Source: Neorhizobium alkalisoli
GTDB lineage: Bacteria > Pseudomonadota > Alphaproteobacteria > Rhizobiales > Rhizobiaceae
DNA: 64,000 nucleotides
Assembly: GCF_007829835.1 (NCBI RefSeq)
Contig: NZ_VIWP01000003.1
Span: forward strand, 868,001 to 932,000
Direction of reading: 5' to 3'
Below are positions 1 to 10,120 of this stretch, piece by piece. Position numbers and translations under genes: made by a program. Within the stretch, counting starts at the first letter, position 1. The number at the start of each line of letters is the position of its first letter. The notes under the pieces were generated by a model. That model had not been told where the DNA came from. It did not search any database and saw nothing but the letters and a program-made list of their open reading frames with translations.

Positions 1-356
1 TTGGCGGCAAGGAAAGTCCCGAGCGCCTTCGGCATGTGTTCGGCCAGCATGTTGGTGTTCGACAGAAGCCTCACCCGGCCCCGGCGACCATCGGCGAAAC
101 CATCGAGCTCGGTCTCGACCCGCCGCGCCTCCTCGACCAGCCGGCGGGCATGCCGTGCCAAAATATCGCCGGCAAGCGTCGGCTTGATGCCGCGGCCGGT
201 CCGCTCGAACAGTTCGAGCTTGAACCCTTCCTCCAGCCGTCGCAGCCGCGCGCTGACGGCGGCCACCACGATATTGTTGCGGGCGGCGGCGGCCGTCAAG
301 CTGCCGCCATCCACTGCCGCGAGAAATATCCGCAAATCCGTCAGGTCGAATTTCAT
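1..356 (-). CDS. LysR-family transcriptional regulator (N-terminal part, cut by window edge)
   Basis: The first 118 codons are visible, starting at the ATG complementary to 354-356. The start reads MKFDLTDLRIFLAAVDGGSL, then a winged helix-turn-helix with alanine-rich recognition segment and the family-typical FERTGRGIKPTLAG stretch, followed by the linker helix (residues about 65-85) and the beginning of the effector domain. LysR proteins bind as tetramers near divergent promoters and respond to a small co-inducer. It diverges from the dehydrogenase operon at 594, so it is a natural candidate regulator of that operon; this is inference from position only. Confidence 0.9.
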   Translation of the reverse strand, partial: MKFDLTDLRIFLAAVDGGSLTAAAARNNIVVAAVSARLRRLEEGFKLELFERTGRGIKPTLAGDILARHARRLVEEARRVETELDGFADGRRGRVRLLSNTNMLAEHMPKALGTFLAA

Positions 357-593
357 GAAAGGCCTTTCACTTTTCGTGAAATCAGCTTGTAGAATAAACC
401 GACTTCCGAGACACGATTTCGCCGCGTATGACCTGTGTCAAGTCGCGCTCGCGACACATCGACACAGAGTAGGGTCGGCTCTGATTTGACCCTATAGAGC
501 AATATCAGTCGTTTTCGACAAGATTTTCGGCTTTTTCTTCGATGTGATCAGCCGGTGTCGTGACGACATGGATCAGCGTGCACGAGGAGGAGC
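357..593. promoter_or_regulatory. Divergent promoter region with inverted repeat
   Basis: This 237-base gap lies between the divergent LysR gene and the cytochrome c gene and must hold both promoters. At 434-458 there is an inverted repeat: TGTGTC at 434-439 and GACACA at 453-458 flank a perfect GTCGCG-CT-CGCGAC palindrome (442-455). A second GACACA follows at 461-466. This could be the LysR operator, but I do not see an unambiguous T-N11-A box, so the assignment is tentative. Confidence 0.4.
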
Positions 594-2123
594 GTGTGGG
601 TTCGATTTAACGAATTGTTCATGCTTGATGAAAGCACGTCGATGATGCCCGCTTCCTCCTCCCGGCGCTCCGCAAGGCGTTCCCTTGCTGCCAAGCTTCT
701 CTCGCACTGTTCCCAGCCCCTGGCGCTCGGGCTTCTCTGTCTTTCCGCGCTGGCAGCCATTCCAGGCACCAGCGCGGCCCAGGATGCATCGGCCGCTTCC
801 GCAGAGCTGATCGCCAAGGGACGTTATCTCGCAACCGCTGCCGACTGTGCCGCCTGCCACACCGCCCCGCATGGCGGTACTCCCTTTGCCGGGGGCTATG
901 GCATCGAATCGCCGCTCGGCACGATCTTTTCCACCAACATCACCCCGTCGAAGCAGGATGGCATCGGCAATTACAGCGAAGCCGATTTCGCCCGCGCCGT
1001 GCGCGAAGGCGTCGCCAAGGATGGCAGCCATCTTTATCCGGCCATGCCCTACACGGCCTATGCAAAGATTTCCGACGAGGACATGCATGCGCTCTACGCG
1101 TATTTCATGAACGAGGTGAGGCCGGTCGATCACGTTCCGCAGAAGACCGAACTGCCCTTCCCCTTCTCGATCCGCACCTCCATGGCCGCCTGGAACCTGC
1201 TGTTCCTCGACAACAGCCGCTTCAAGCCGGATGCCTCGAAATCGGCCGAGTGGAACCGCGGCGCCTATCTTGCCGAAGCGCTCGAGCACTGCAGCACCTG
1301 CCACACGCCACGTAACGTCTTCATGGCCGAATCCGGCAGCGAGGCCCTGTCCGGTGGCTCGATCGGCTCCTGGTACGCACCGAACATCACCTCCGACAAG
1401 ACAAGCGGCATTGGCGGCTGGTCCGACGCAGAGCTGACCCAATATCTGAAGACCGGCCATGTTGCCGGCAAGGCGCAGGCAGCAGGCCCGATGGCAGAAG
1501 CCGTCGAGAACAGCCTCCAGCACCTGAACGACGACGACATCAAGGCGATGGTCACCTATCTGCGCGACGTCAAGCCGATCGCTTCCGGTGAAACGACGCC
1601 ACGTTACGCCATCGACAACCCGTCGGTCGCCGAAGCCACTCTGCGCGGCCTGCCCGGCCAGGGGCTGGATGAAAACGGTTTCCACGTGTTCAGCGGCAGC
1701 TGCGCCACCTGCCACCAGAACGACGGCGGCGGCAACAAGCATTATCCGTCGCTGTTCCACAACACGGCAACGGGTGCGGATCGTCCGGATAACCTGGTCG
1801 CCACCATCCTGTTCGGCGTCAGCCGCACCGTCGATAACGTGCCGACCTTCATGCCGGCCTTCGGCCCGGCCGCATCCTATACCGACAAGCTGTCCGACAA
1901 GGACATTGCCGATGTCAGCAATTACGTGCTGAGCCAGTTCGGCAACGCCGCGGTCAAGGTTACTCCGGCCGATGTCGCCCGCATTCGCGAAGGTGGGGAA
2001 AAGCCGTTCCTGGCGGAGGTTGCTCCGTTCATCGTACCGGCCGGCATCGTTGCCGCCCTGATCGTGCTGCTCGTCATCGCCCTGCTCATCAGCCGTCGCC
2101 GGCCAAAAGCCGCACACGCCTGA
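594..2123 (+). CDS. Tri-haem cytochrome c subunit of membrane-bound sugar/polyol dehydrogenase
   Basis: This 509-residue protein carries three CxxCH haem c sites at about residues 85-89, 233-237 and 370-374, an N-terminal export signal (hydrophobic core about 42-56, cleavage likely near TSAAQ) and one C-terminal membrane helix (about 478-500) followed by a basic tail. This is the layout of the cytochrome subunit of FAD-dependent gluconate, sorbitol, fructose or glucose dehydrogenases, which passes electrons from the flavoprotein to ubiquinone at the periplasmic face. The GTG at 594 is chosen because AGGAGG lies at 585-590, although the spacing is short; ATG at 621 or 642 would still keep the signal peptide. 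The small and large subunits follow at 2170 and 2711. Confidence 0.9.
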   Translation: MWVRFNELFMLDESTSMMPASSSRRSARRSLAAKLLSHCSQPLALGLLCLSALAAIPGTSAAQDASAASAELIAKGRYLATAADCAACHTAPHGGTPFAGGYGIESPLGTIFSTNITPSKQDGIGNYSEADFARAVREGVAKDGSHLYPAMPYTAYAKISDEDMHALYAYFMNEVRPVDHVPQKTELPFPFSIRTSMAAWNLLFLDNSRFKPDASKSAEWNRGAYLAEALEHCSTCHTPRNVFMAESGSEALSGGSIGSWYAPNITSDKTSGIGGWSDAELTQYLKTGHVAGKAQAAGPMAEAVENSLQHLNDDDIKAMVTYLRDVKPIASGETTPRYAIDNPSVAEATLRGLPGQGLDENGFHVFSGSCATCHQNDGGGNKHYPSLFHNTATGADRPDNLVATILFGVSRTVDNVPTFMPAFGPAASYTDKLSDKDIADVSNYVLSQFGNAAVKVTPADVARIREGGEKPFLAEVAPFIVPAGIVAALIVLLVIALLISRRRPKAAHA

Positions 2124-2169
2124 CCCGCAAACCCTTTCAATTCTGACGACCTCATCGAGGATATCAGCA

Positions 2170-2697
2170 ATGCCAATCGACACCCATAATTCCGGCTCCC
2201 TGACGGGCCTCCCTCTCCACCGGCGCGACCTCCTGCGCGCCACCGTCGCGGTCGGCGGACTGGCAGTGCTTTCGAGCCTTGCCGCACCCCTGTCCGCCGC
2301 CGCTGCGGACAATGACGTCCAGGACTTTACCCAGCTCTCCGAATTCCTGACCGGCTACAAGCTCGATCCGGTTCTCGGCGGCCGGTTCCTGACCGCACTT
2401 GCCAAGCGCAACGCCACCCTGAAGGCCGACATGGCGGCACTTCAGCAGGTCATCAAGCAGTCGGGCGTCGCCAATATGGACGGGTTCCTTGCCCTGAAGG
2501 CCGATCCGGCCCTGATGAAGACCGCAACCAAGATCGTCTCCGCCTGGTATCTCGGCGTCGTCGGCGAACCGGAAGACGCGGAACTCATCACCTATGCCGA
2601 GTCGCTGATGTATCGGCCGACCAAAGGCATCCTGACCATTCCAAGCTACGGCCCGGGCCCGAACGCCTGGGGACCGAAGCCAGACAGCAAGATTTGA
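2170..2697 (+). CDS. Small (Tat-exported) subunit of FAD-dependent sorbitol/fructose-type dehydrogenase
   Basis: The protein has 175 residues. A twin-arginine motif (HRRDLLRA, residues 17-24) precedes a hydrophobic stretch ending near SAAAA, the usual Tat signal of this subunit. The rest matches the FAD-SLDH (sorbitol dehydrogenase) small-subunit family in length and character. In this family the small subunit acts as the chaperone and export escort of the flavoprotein, which lacks its own signal; the large subunit encoded 13 bases downstream indeed has none. It lies 46 bases after the cytochrome gene, consistent with one transcript. The substrate cannot be told from sequence. Confidence 0.85.
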   Translation: MPIDTHNSGSLTGLPLHRRDLLRATVAVGGLAVLSSLAAPLSAAAADNDVQDFTQLSEFLTGYKLDPVLGGRFLTALAKRNATLKADMAALQQVIKQSGVANMDGFLALKADPALMKTATKIVSAWYLGVVGEPEDAELITYAESLMYRPTKGILTIPSYGPGPNAWGPKPDSKI

Positions 2698-2710
2698 TAG
2701 GAAGACGACA

Positions 2711-4345
2711 ATGGCAAATGACGCATATGATGCGGACGTGATCGTCATCGGCTCCGGCGTTATGGGCGGGATCGTCGGTGCAACGCTGGCCAAGGCCGGC
2801 AAGAAGGTCATCATTCTGGAAGCCGGCCCGCGTGTCGATCGTCGCGAGATCGTCGAGACCTATCGCAACGCCCCGGTCAAACTGTCGCTCGCCAATGCAA
2901 AACTGCAGGGCGCCGGCTCCCCCTTCCCGAGCCTGCCGCACGCGCCGTCAACCTATGGCGACTATCTGCAATACGAAGGCCCGGTCAAATACAACACGTC
3001 CTACTTGCGTGTCGTCGGCGGCACGACCTGGCACTTCGGTTCGGCGCTGTGGCGCATGATCCCTAACGACTTCAAGATCCAGACCCTGTACGGCCGCGGC
3101 CGCGACTGGCCGATCGGTTATGACGACCTCGAACAGTATTACAACAAGGCCGAACTGGAACTGGGCGTTACCGGCACCGACGGCCAGGACGAAAGCGGTC
3201 AGGGCGGCGGCCCGATGCCGCCCCGCTCCATGCCCTTCCCGATGAAGCAGCTGAACACCAGCTACATGTTCGACAAGCTGACGGAAAAGCTGCTGGTCGG
3301 CGGCTTCAACCCGGTTCTCGAGCCGCATGGCCGCGCCTCGCGCCCCTATGGCAACCGCCCGATCTGCGCCGGCAACAACAACTGCAACCCGGTCTGTCCG
3401 ATCGGCGCCAAGTATGACGGCTCGATGCATATCGACGAAGCCGAACGCCATGGCGCCAAGCTGCTCGACAACTCGCCCGTCTACAAGATCGAAGCCGGCG
3501 ACGACGGCAAGATCACTGCGATCTGGTACAAGAAGCCGGACAATTCCGAGCATAGGCTGACGGCAAAGTATTTTGTCCTCGCCGCCTACGGCATCGAATC
3601 GGCCAAGCTTCTGCTGATCTCGACCTCCGACAAATATCCGAACGGCATCGCCAACTCTTCGGACCAGGTCGGCCGCAACCTGATGGACCATACCGGCATC
3701 AGCATGAACATGCTGACCAAGGAAGACATGTGGCCGGGCGAAGGCCCGACCGAACTTCTGGTCTATCTGAACCAGCGCGACGGTGCTTTCCGCAAGGATT
3801 ACCCGAGCTACAAGATCAAGGTGCGCAACACCGTGCCGACCGCGCAGATGACCGAAGGGTTCATCAAGAAGGGCATCTTGGGCTCCAAGCTGGACGCCGA
3901 GATCCGCAAATATTCGGCCCGCTCGCTCAACTGGGCGATCGACTTCGAACCACTGCCGCTCGCCGAAAACCGCGTCACCCCGTCGAAGACCAAGTTCGAC
4001 TCGGTCGGCATCCCGGTTCCGGTCCTCTATTATTCGGTCACCGATTACTGGAATGCCGGCCGTGACCGCGGCCTGCAGGACCTCAACAAGATCGCAGAAC
4101 TGCTCGATGCCGAAGTCCTGTCGACCGACGTGAAATGGCAGAACCGCCAGCACGTCATGGGCACGACACGCATGGGCGACGACCCGAAGGATTCGGTCGT
4201 CGACCGCGATTGCCGCACCCACGACCACCAGAACATGTTCATTGCCGGCACCAGCGTCATGCCGTCGGCAACCTGCATGAACCCGACGCTGACCGGTGCG
4301 GCGCTGAGCGTGCGCATCGCCGAACAGCTGCTCAAAGAAGTCTGA
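2711..4345 (+). CDS. GMC-family flavoprotein subunit of membrane-bound dehydrogenase, with Fe-S cysteine motif
   Basis: This 544-residue GMC oxidoreductase has an N-terminal FAD-binding Rossmann motif (IGSGVMGG, residues 13-20, ending in the ILEAG strand) and the C-terminal GMC active-site region with HVMGTTRMG and the PTLTGAAL segment. Cysteines 219, 225 and 229 form C-x5-C-x3-C, the spacing reported for the [3Fe-4S] ligands of the FAD glucose dehydrogenase alpha subunit, so electrons should go FAD to Fe-S to the haems of the upstream cytochrome. There is no export signal; it would be carried by the Tat-tagged small subunit. Candidate substrates are glucose, fructose, sorbitol, gluconate or similar; sequence alone does not decide. 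Confidence 0.9.
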   Translation: MANDAYDADVIVIGSGVMGGIVGATLAKAGKKVIILEAGPRVDRREIVETYRNAPVKLSLANAKLQGAGSPFPSLPHAPSTYGDYLQYEGPVKYNTSYLRVVGGTTWHFGSALWRMIPNDFKIQTLYGRGRDWPIGYDDLEQYYNKAELELGVTGTDGQDESGQGGGPMPPRSMPFPMKQLNTSYMFDKLTEKLLVGGFNPVLEPHGRASRPYGNRPICAGNNNCNPVCPIGAKYDGSMHIDEAERHGAKLLDNSPVYKIEAGDDGKITAIWYKKPDNSEHRLTAKYFVLAAYGIESAKLLLISTSDKYPNGIANSSDQVGRNLMDHTGISMNMLTKEDMWPGEGPTELLVYLNQRDGAFRKDYPSYKIKVRNTVPTAQMTEGFIKKGILGSKLDAEIRKYSARSLNWAIDFEPLPLAENRVTPSKTKFDSVGIPVPVLYYSVTDYWNAGRDRGLQDLNKIAELLDAEVLSTDVKWQNRQHVMGTTRMGDDPKDSVVDRDCRTHDHQNMFIAGTSVMPSATCMNPTLTGAALSVRIAEQLLKEV

Positions 4346-4392
4346 TCGCATCCGGGCGCCGCGGCGCCCGGCATCACGATCTCTTCATTCCC

Positions 4393-4450
4393 CCCTTTCG
4401 CATGGAAACCGATCGCCCTTCGGGGCGTTAAAACCTTCCATGCGAAAGGG
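4393..4450 (+). promoter_or_regulatory. Large perfect hairpin that contains the GH15 ribosome binding site
   Basis: A 15-base perfect inverted repeat (arms 4393-4407 and 4436-4450) encloses a second stem, CGCCC-TTCG-GGGCG (4414-4427). The right arm ends in GAAAGGG (4444-4450), the only plausible Shine-Dalgarno for the TTG start at 4457. The structure could end the upstream dehydrogenase transcript, but no T-run follows, so control of GH15 translation is the more interesting reading. The structure is seen in the sequence; the function is inferred. Confidence 0.6.
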
Positions 4451-4456
4451 CTTCTC

Positions 4457-6292
4457 TTGAAACACCGCAAAGACGACGTCGGCAAATCCGCCGCCCGCCA
4501 GTTCGATGTCCCCCGCCAGATCGCCGATCACGGCGTCGTCGGCAATCTCCGGACCATGGCGCTGGTCGCCACAGATGGCGCAATCGATTTTCTCTGCTGG
4601 CCGTACTTCGACAGCCCCAGCATTTTCGCAGCCCTGCTCGACCCTGAAAAAGGCGGCGCCTTCGAACTGGTGCCGCAGATCGAAAGCGCCCGGCCGCTGC
4701 AGATGTATATTCCGGAAAGCAACGTGCTGCTCACCCGCTGGCTCGGCCAGCGCTCAAGCGCCGAAGTGGTCGATTTCATGCCGCTTCCGAAGGATGACGA
4801 TACGCCCTCCTTGCTGATCCGTCGCGTCGCCGTCACCCGCGGCGAAGTCTCCTTCAAGCTGCGCTGCTGGCCGCGCTTCGATTATGCGCGCAACAAACCG
4901 AAGGTGCATCTCAAGGGCGGAGAGGCATTCTTCGATTGCGGTGACTTCACGCTGCGGCTTTCCGCAGCCGTCAAACTCAAGAAGGAAGATGGCGGCGTCA
5001 CCGCCGAATTTTCCCTCAAGGCCGGCGAAACGCTCGATCTGTTCTTCGATTGCAGCGATGGTGACGTGCCGGACAAACAGGCCATCGACGGCATCCTGCA
5101 CGAAACGATCGATTACTGGCAGCGCTGGGCAAGGCGCTCAAGCTACAAGGGCCGCTGGCGCTCGGCCGTCACCCGCTCGGCGCTGGTCCTGAAACTGCTC
5201 ACCTCGCAAAAATTCGGATCGATCGCCGCCGCCGGAACGTTCGGCCTGCCGGAAGCGCCGGGCGGCGAGCGAAACTGGGATTATCGCGCCACCTGGATCC
5301 GCGACGCCTCCTTCACCGTCTATGCACTCATGCGGCTCGGTTATCTGGAAGAGGCCAATGCCTTCACCCACTGGATCACCGACCGCACCGATGCCGCGCG
5401 ACAGGGCCGCATGCTGATCATGTACGCGCTGGACGGCAGCCGCATGGAAGAAGAAATCTCGCTCGATCACCTCTCGGGTTATGGCGGCGCGCGACCGGTC
5501 CGCGTCGGCAACAACGCGGTCGACCAGATCCAGCTCGATATCTACGGCGAGCTGCTCGATACGATCTATATCAGCAACAAATACGGCGAGGCCATCTCGC
5601 ACGACAACTGGAACGGCGTGCGAAAAGTCGTCGATCGGGTTTGCGAGGTCTGGCAGGATGTCGATGCCGGGATCTGGGAAGTGCGCAGTGAACCGCAGGA
5701 ACACCTGCATTCCCGGCTGATGTGCTGGGTTGCTGTCGACCGCGCCATTCGCCTTGCGGATAAACGCTCGCTCGCCGCCCCCTTCGGCCGCTGGATCGAG
5801 GCGCGCAATGCGATCAGCGAGGATATCTGGGCCAACTTCTGGAACGAGGAACTCGGCCATTTCGTCCATTGCAAGGGCGGCAGGGACCTTGATGCGTCGA
5901 TGCTGATGATGCCGCTCGTGCGCTTCATCAGCGCCACCGACCCGGCCTGGCTGAAAACGCTCGACGCGATCTCCGACAAGCTCGCCGACGACAGTCTCGT
6001 CATGCGCTACAAGCGCGAGGACGGACTGGACGGCGACGAAGGCTTTTTCGCCGCCTGCTCCTTCTGGTTCGTCGAATGCCTCGCCCGCGCCGGCCGGCTC
6101 GAAGAGGCACGGATCAACATGGAAAAGCTGCTTCTGTTCGGCAACCACCTGCAGCTCTACGCAGAGGAATTCGACACCCGCGGCGAGTTTCTCGGCAATT
6201 TTCCGCAGGCCTTTACGCATTTGGCGCTGATCAGCGCCGCGTTCTATCTCGACGGCGCGTTGGACGGAAAATTCAGCCAGTGGCGGCCGTAG
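4457..6292 (+). CDS. Glycoside hydrolase family 15 protein (glucoamylase/trehalase-like)
   Basis: The 611-residue protein opens with the GH15 signature region (VVGNLRTMALVATDGAIDFL) and has the catalytic-domain motif NWDYRATWIRDASF at about residues 274-287. GH15 enzymes are inverting alpha-glucosidases; bacterial members of this length with this N-terminal beta-domain include glucoamylases, glucodextranases and trehalases. No signal peptide is seen, so it probably acts in the cytoplasm, for example on trehalose or glycogen-derived glucans. The only start that keeps the conserved N-terminus is TTG at 4457, with AAAGGG six bases upstream. That site is buried in the 4393-4450 hairpin. Confidence 0.88.
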   Translation: MKHRKDDVGKSAARQFDVPRQIADHGVVGNLRTMALVATDGAIDFLCWPYFDSPSIFAALLDPEKGGAFELVPQIESARPLQMYIPESNVLLTRWLGQRSSAEVVDFMPLPKDDDTPSLLIRRVAVTRGEVSFKLRCWPRFDYARNKPKVHLKGGEAFFDCGDFTLRLSAAVKLKKEDGGVTAEFSLKAGETLDLFFDCSDGDVPDKQAIDGILHETIDYWQRWARRSSYKGRWRSAVTRSALVLKLLTSQKFGSIAAAGTFGLPEAPGGERNWDYRATWIRDASFTVYALMRLGYLEEANAFTHWITDRTDAARQGRMLIMYALDGSRMEEEISLDHLSGYGGARPVRVGNNAVDQIQLDIYGELLDTIYISNKYGEAISHDNWNGVRKVVDRVCEVWQDVDAGIWEVRSEPQEHLHSRLMCWVAVDRAIRLADKRSLAAPFGRWIEARNAISEDIWANFWNEELGHFVHCKGGRDLDASMLMMPLVRFISATDPAWLKTLDAISDKLADDSLVMRYKREDGLDGDEGFFAACSFWFVECLARAGRLEEARINMEKLLLFGNHLQLYAEEFDTRGEFLGNFPQAFTHLALISAAFYLDGALDGKFSQWRP

Positions 6293-6304
6293 AGGGCGGC
6301 CACT

Positions 6305-6431
6305 GCCCCTCATCCGCCTGCCGGCACCTTCTCCCCGCTTGCGGGGAGAAGGGCAAATGCCGCTTGCTCATCGGCTCAATCAGGGCAAGTCCCCTCTCCC
6401 CGCAAGCGGGGAGAGGGTTAGGGTGAGGGGC
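6305..6431 (+). repeat. RIME-type palindromic intergenic repeat, copy 1
   Basis: This 127-base element lies between the convergent GH15 and glmM genes. It has two stems: one built on TTCTCCCCGC/GCGGGGAGAA at the left and one on CTCTCCCCGC/GCGGGGAGAG at the right, joined by a less conserved spacer, with GCCCCTCA and TGAGGGGC at the ends. An almost identical 127-base copy in opposite orientation is at 27973-28099. The layout matches the Rhizobium-specific intergenic mosaic elements (RIME1). Between convergent genes it can also serve as a bidirectional transcription stop. Confidence 0.8.
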
Positions 6432-6463
6432 AAATCTGGAGATCAGCTAAGAGACAGCCCCGC

Positions 6464-7819
6464 TTAAGCAGCAGCCGTCCGCACGTTGGCGATCACATCC
6501 ACCAGCCCGTCGACAATCCGCTCCACCTGAGCCCGGTCGTCGCCCTCCGCCATAACGCGGATCAGCGGCTCTGTGCCGGAAGGGCGGATGACAAGGCGGC
6601 CCTTGGTCGCCAGTTCCGCTTCCGCATCGGCGATCGCCTGCTGCACGACGGCATCTTCCAGCGGTTTGCCGCCGGAGAAGCGGACATTCTTCAGAAGCTG
6701 CGGCACAGGCTCGAAGCGGCGGCAGACTTCGCTGACCGGCTTACCGAGACGTTTTGCGCGCGCAAGAATCTGCAGGGCTGCGACGAGGCCATCGCCGGTC
6801 GTGCCGAAATCCGAAAGCACGATATGGCCGGACTGCTCACCGCCGACATTGAGGTCGTGGTTGCGCATATGCTCGACGACATAACGGTCGCCGACCTTGG
6901 TGCGATGCAGGTCGAGCTTCTTGCCCTTGAGGAAACGCTCAAGGCCGAGATTGGACATCACGGTCGCAACGATGCCGCCGCCGCGCAGCTTTTCGTCCTC
7001 GGCCCAGCCTTCGGCAATGACGGCCATCAGCTGGTCGCCATCGACGATCTCGCCGCGTTCGTCGACGATGATGACGCGGTCGGCATCGCCATCGAGCGCG
7101 ATACCGATATCGGCGCGCACTTCATGCACCTTGCGCTGCAGCCGTTCCGGCGCAGTCGAACCGCAATCGAGATTGATATTCGTGCCGTTCGGCTCGTTGC
7201 CGATCGTCACCACTTCGGCACCAAGTTCCCACAGCGCCAGCGGCGCGACCTTGTAGGCGGCACCATTGGCGCAGTCGATCGCAACCCGCAGGCCATGCAG
7301 GGTCACATCGCGCGGAAGGGTGCGCTTCACATGCTCGATATAGCGATAGATGTCGCCTTCGACGCGCTTGGCGCGGCCGATGTCGGCCGACTTGGCCAGC
7401 TGCGCCTGCATGTCCTTGTCGAGCAGATCCTCGATCTGGCTTTCCAGTTCGTCGGAGAGCTTATAGCCGTCCGGACCGAACAGCTTGATGCCGTTATCTT
7501 CGTAAGGATTGTGCGAGGCCGAAATCATCACGCCGACATCGGCGCGCAGCGACGGCGTCAGCATGGCGACGGCCGGCGTCGGGATCGGGCCGAGCAGGAA
7601 GACGTCGAGGCCCGCAGCGGTAAAACCCGCCACCATGGCGTTTTCCAGCATGTAGCCGGACAGGCGCGTATCCTTGCCGATCACGACGCGGTGGCGGTGA
7701 TTGCCGTTGCGGAACATGGTCCCGACCGCGATCCCGACCCGCATCGCCAGATCCGGCGTCATCGGGAAGATGTTGGAATGTCCGCGAATGCCATCAGTCC
7801 CAAAATAACGGCGTGCCAT
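6464..7819 (-). CDS. glmM: Phosphoglucosamine mutase
   Basis: GlmM interconverts glucosamine-6-phosphate and glucosamine-1-phosphate on the way to UDP-GlcNAc for peptidoglycan and lipopolysaccharide. The 451-residue length is typical. The catalytic phosphoserine is Ser102 in [12 protein letters not shown], the metal loop is DGDADR (about residue 243), and the C-terminal phosphate-binding loop is [15 protein letters not shown]. It is the last gene of the minus-strand block and lies 264 bases after ftsH, a neighbourhood conserved in many proteobacteria. A hairpin between the two genes suggests that glmM may have its own promoter. Confidence 0.97.
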   Translation of the reverse strand: MARRYFGTDGIRGHSNIFPMTPDLAMRVGIAVGTMFRNGNHRHRVVIGKDTRLSGYMLENAMVAGFTAAGLDVFLLGPIPTPAVAMLTPSLRADVGVMISASHNPYEDNGIKLFGPDGYKLSDELESQIEDLLDKDMQAQLAKSADIGRAKRVEGDIYRYIEHVKRTLPRDVTLHGLRVAIDCANGAAYKVAPLALWELGAEVVTIGNEPNGTNINLDCGSTAPERLQRKVHEVRADIGIALDGDADRVIIVDERGEIVDGDQLMAVIAEGWAEDEKLRGGGIVATVMSNLGLERFLKGKKLDLHRTKVGDRYVVEHMRNHDLNVGGEQSGHIVLSDFGTTGDGLVAALQILARAKRLGKPVSEVCRRFEPVPQLLKNVRFSGGKPLEDAVVQQAIADAEAELATKGRLVIRPSGTEPLIRVMAEGDDRAQVERIVDGLVDVIANVRTAAA

Positions 7820-8018
7820 AAAAACTCCTTGGTCATCGCGCCGCCATCGGCGCGGTCTTGTGCGGGGATCAAACCCGCTTCTATTGCATGGCCCCGTCTA
7901 TTGCGTGGAATGCAAGGCCATTTCCCGGCTCTTGCCACAGTTCACCAGTGCCAGCACATAAATTAGCGTCAAAATGGCTTATATCCCGTTACCAAAAATA
8001 AAGCGCTAATATACACCG

Positions 8019-8051
8019 AAAGGCCGCCGGCTTTTCGGACCGGCGGCCTTT
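8019..8051 (-). terminator. Hairpin terminator after ftsH
   Basis: A perfect 12-base stem, AAAGGCCGCCGG / CCGGCGGCCTTT, with a 9-base loop lies 33 bases past the ftsH stop. The T-run is short, so it may be a partial or Rho-independent but weak stop. Confidence 0.7.
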
Positions 8052-8083
8052 CTCAAGATTGCAGTGTCACAAGCGGCACAAGA

Positions 8084-10018
<1,935 letters not shown>

Positions 10019-10120
10019 CGAACTCCCCGACTGCGCGGCCTGCTTTTTTGGCGACCGCCTCTGCTTGCCGTTAACATAGGAGTGCCGCTCGTCCTTGCCA
10101 AGGTAAGCCGGTGATCGAGA

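Noticed and set aside
573..2312. Long minus-strand frame of 579 codons over the cytochrome gene
   Set aside because: It is the mirror of a high-GC coding strand; three haem motifs in the plus frame are decisive.
2948..4351. Minus-strand frame of 467 codons over the GMC gene
   Set aside because: No family features, and the plus frame has complete FAD and GMC motifs.
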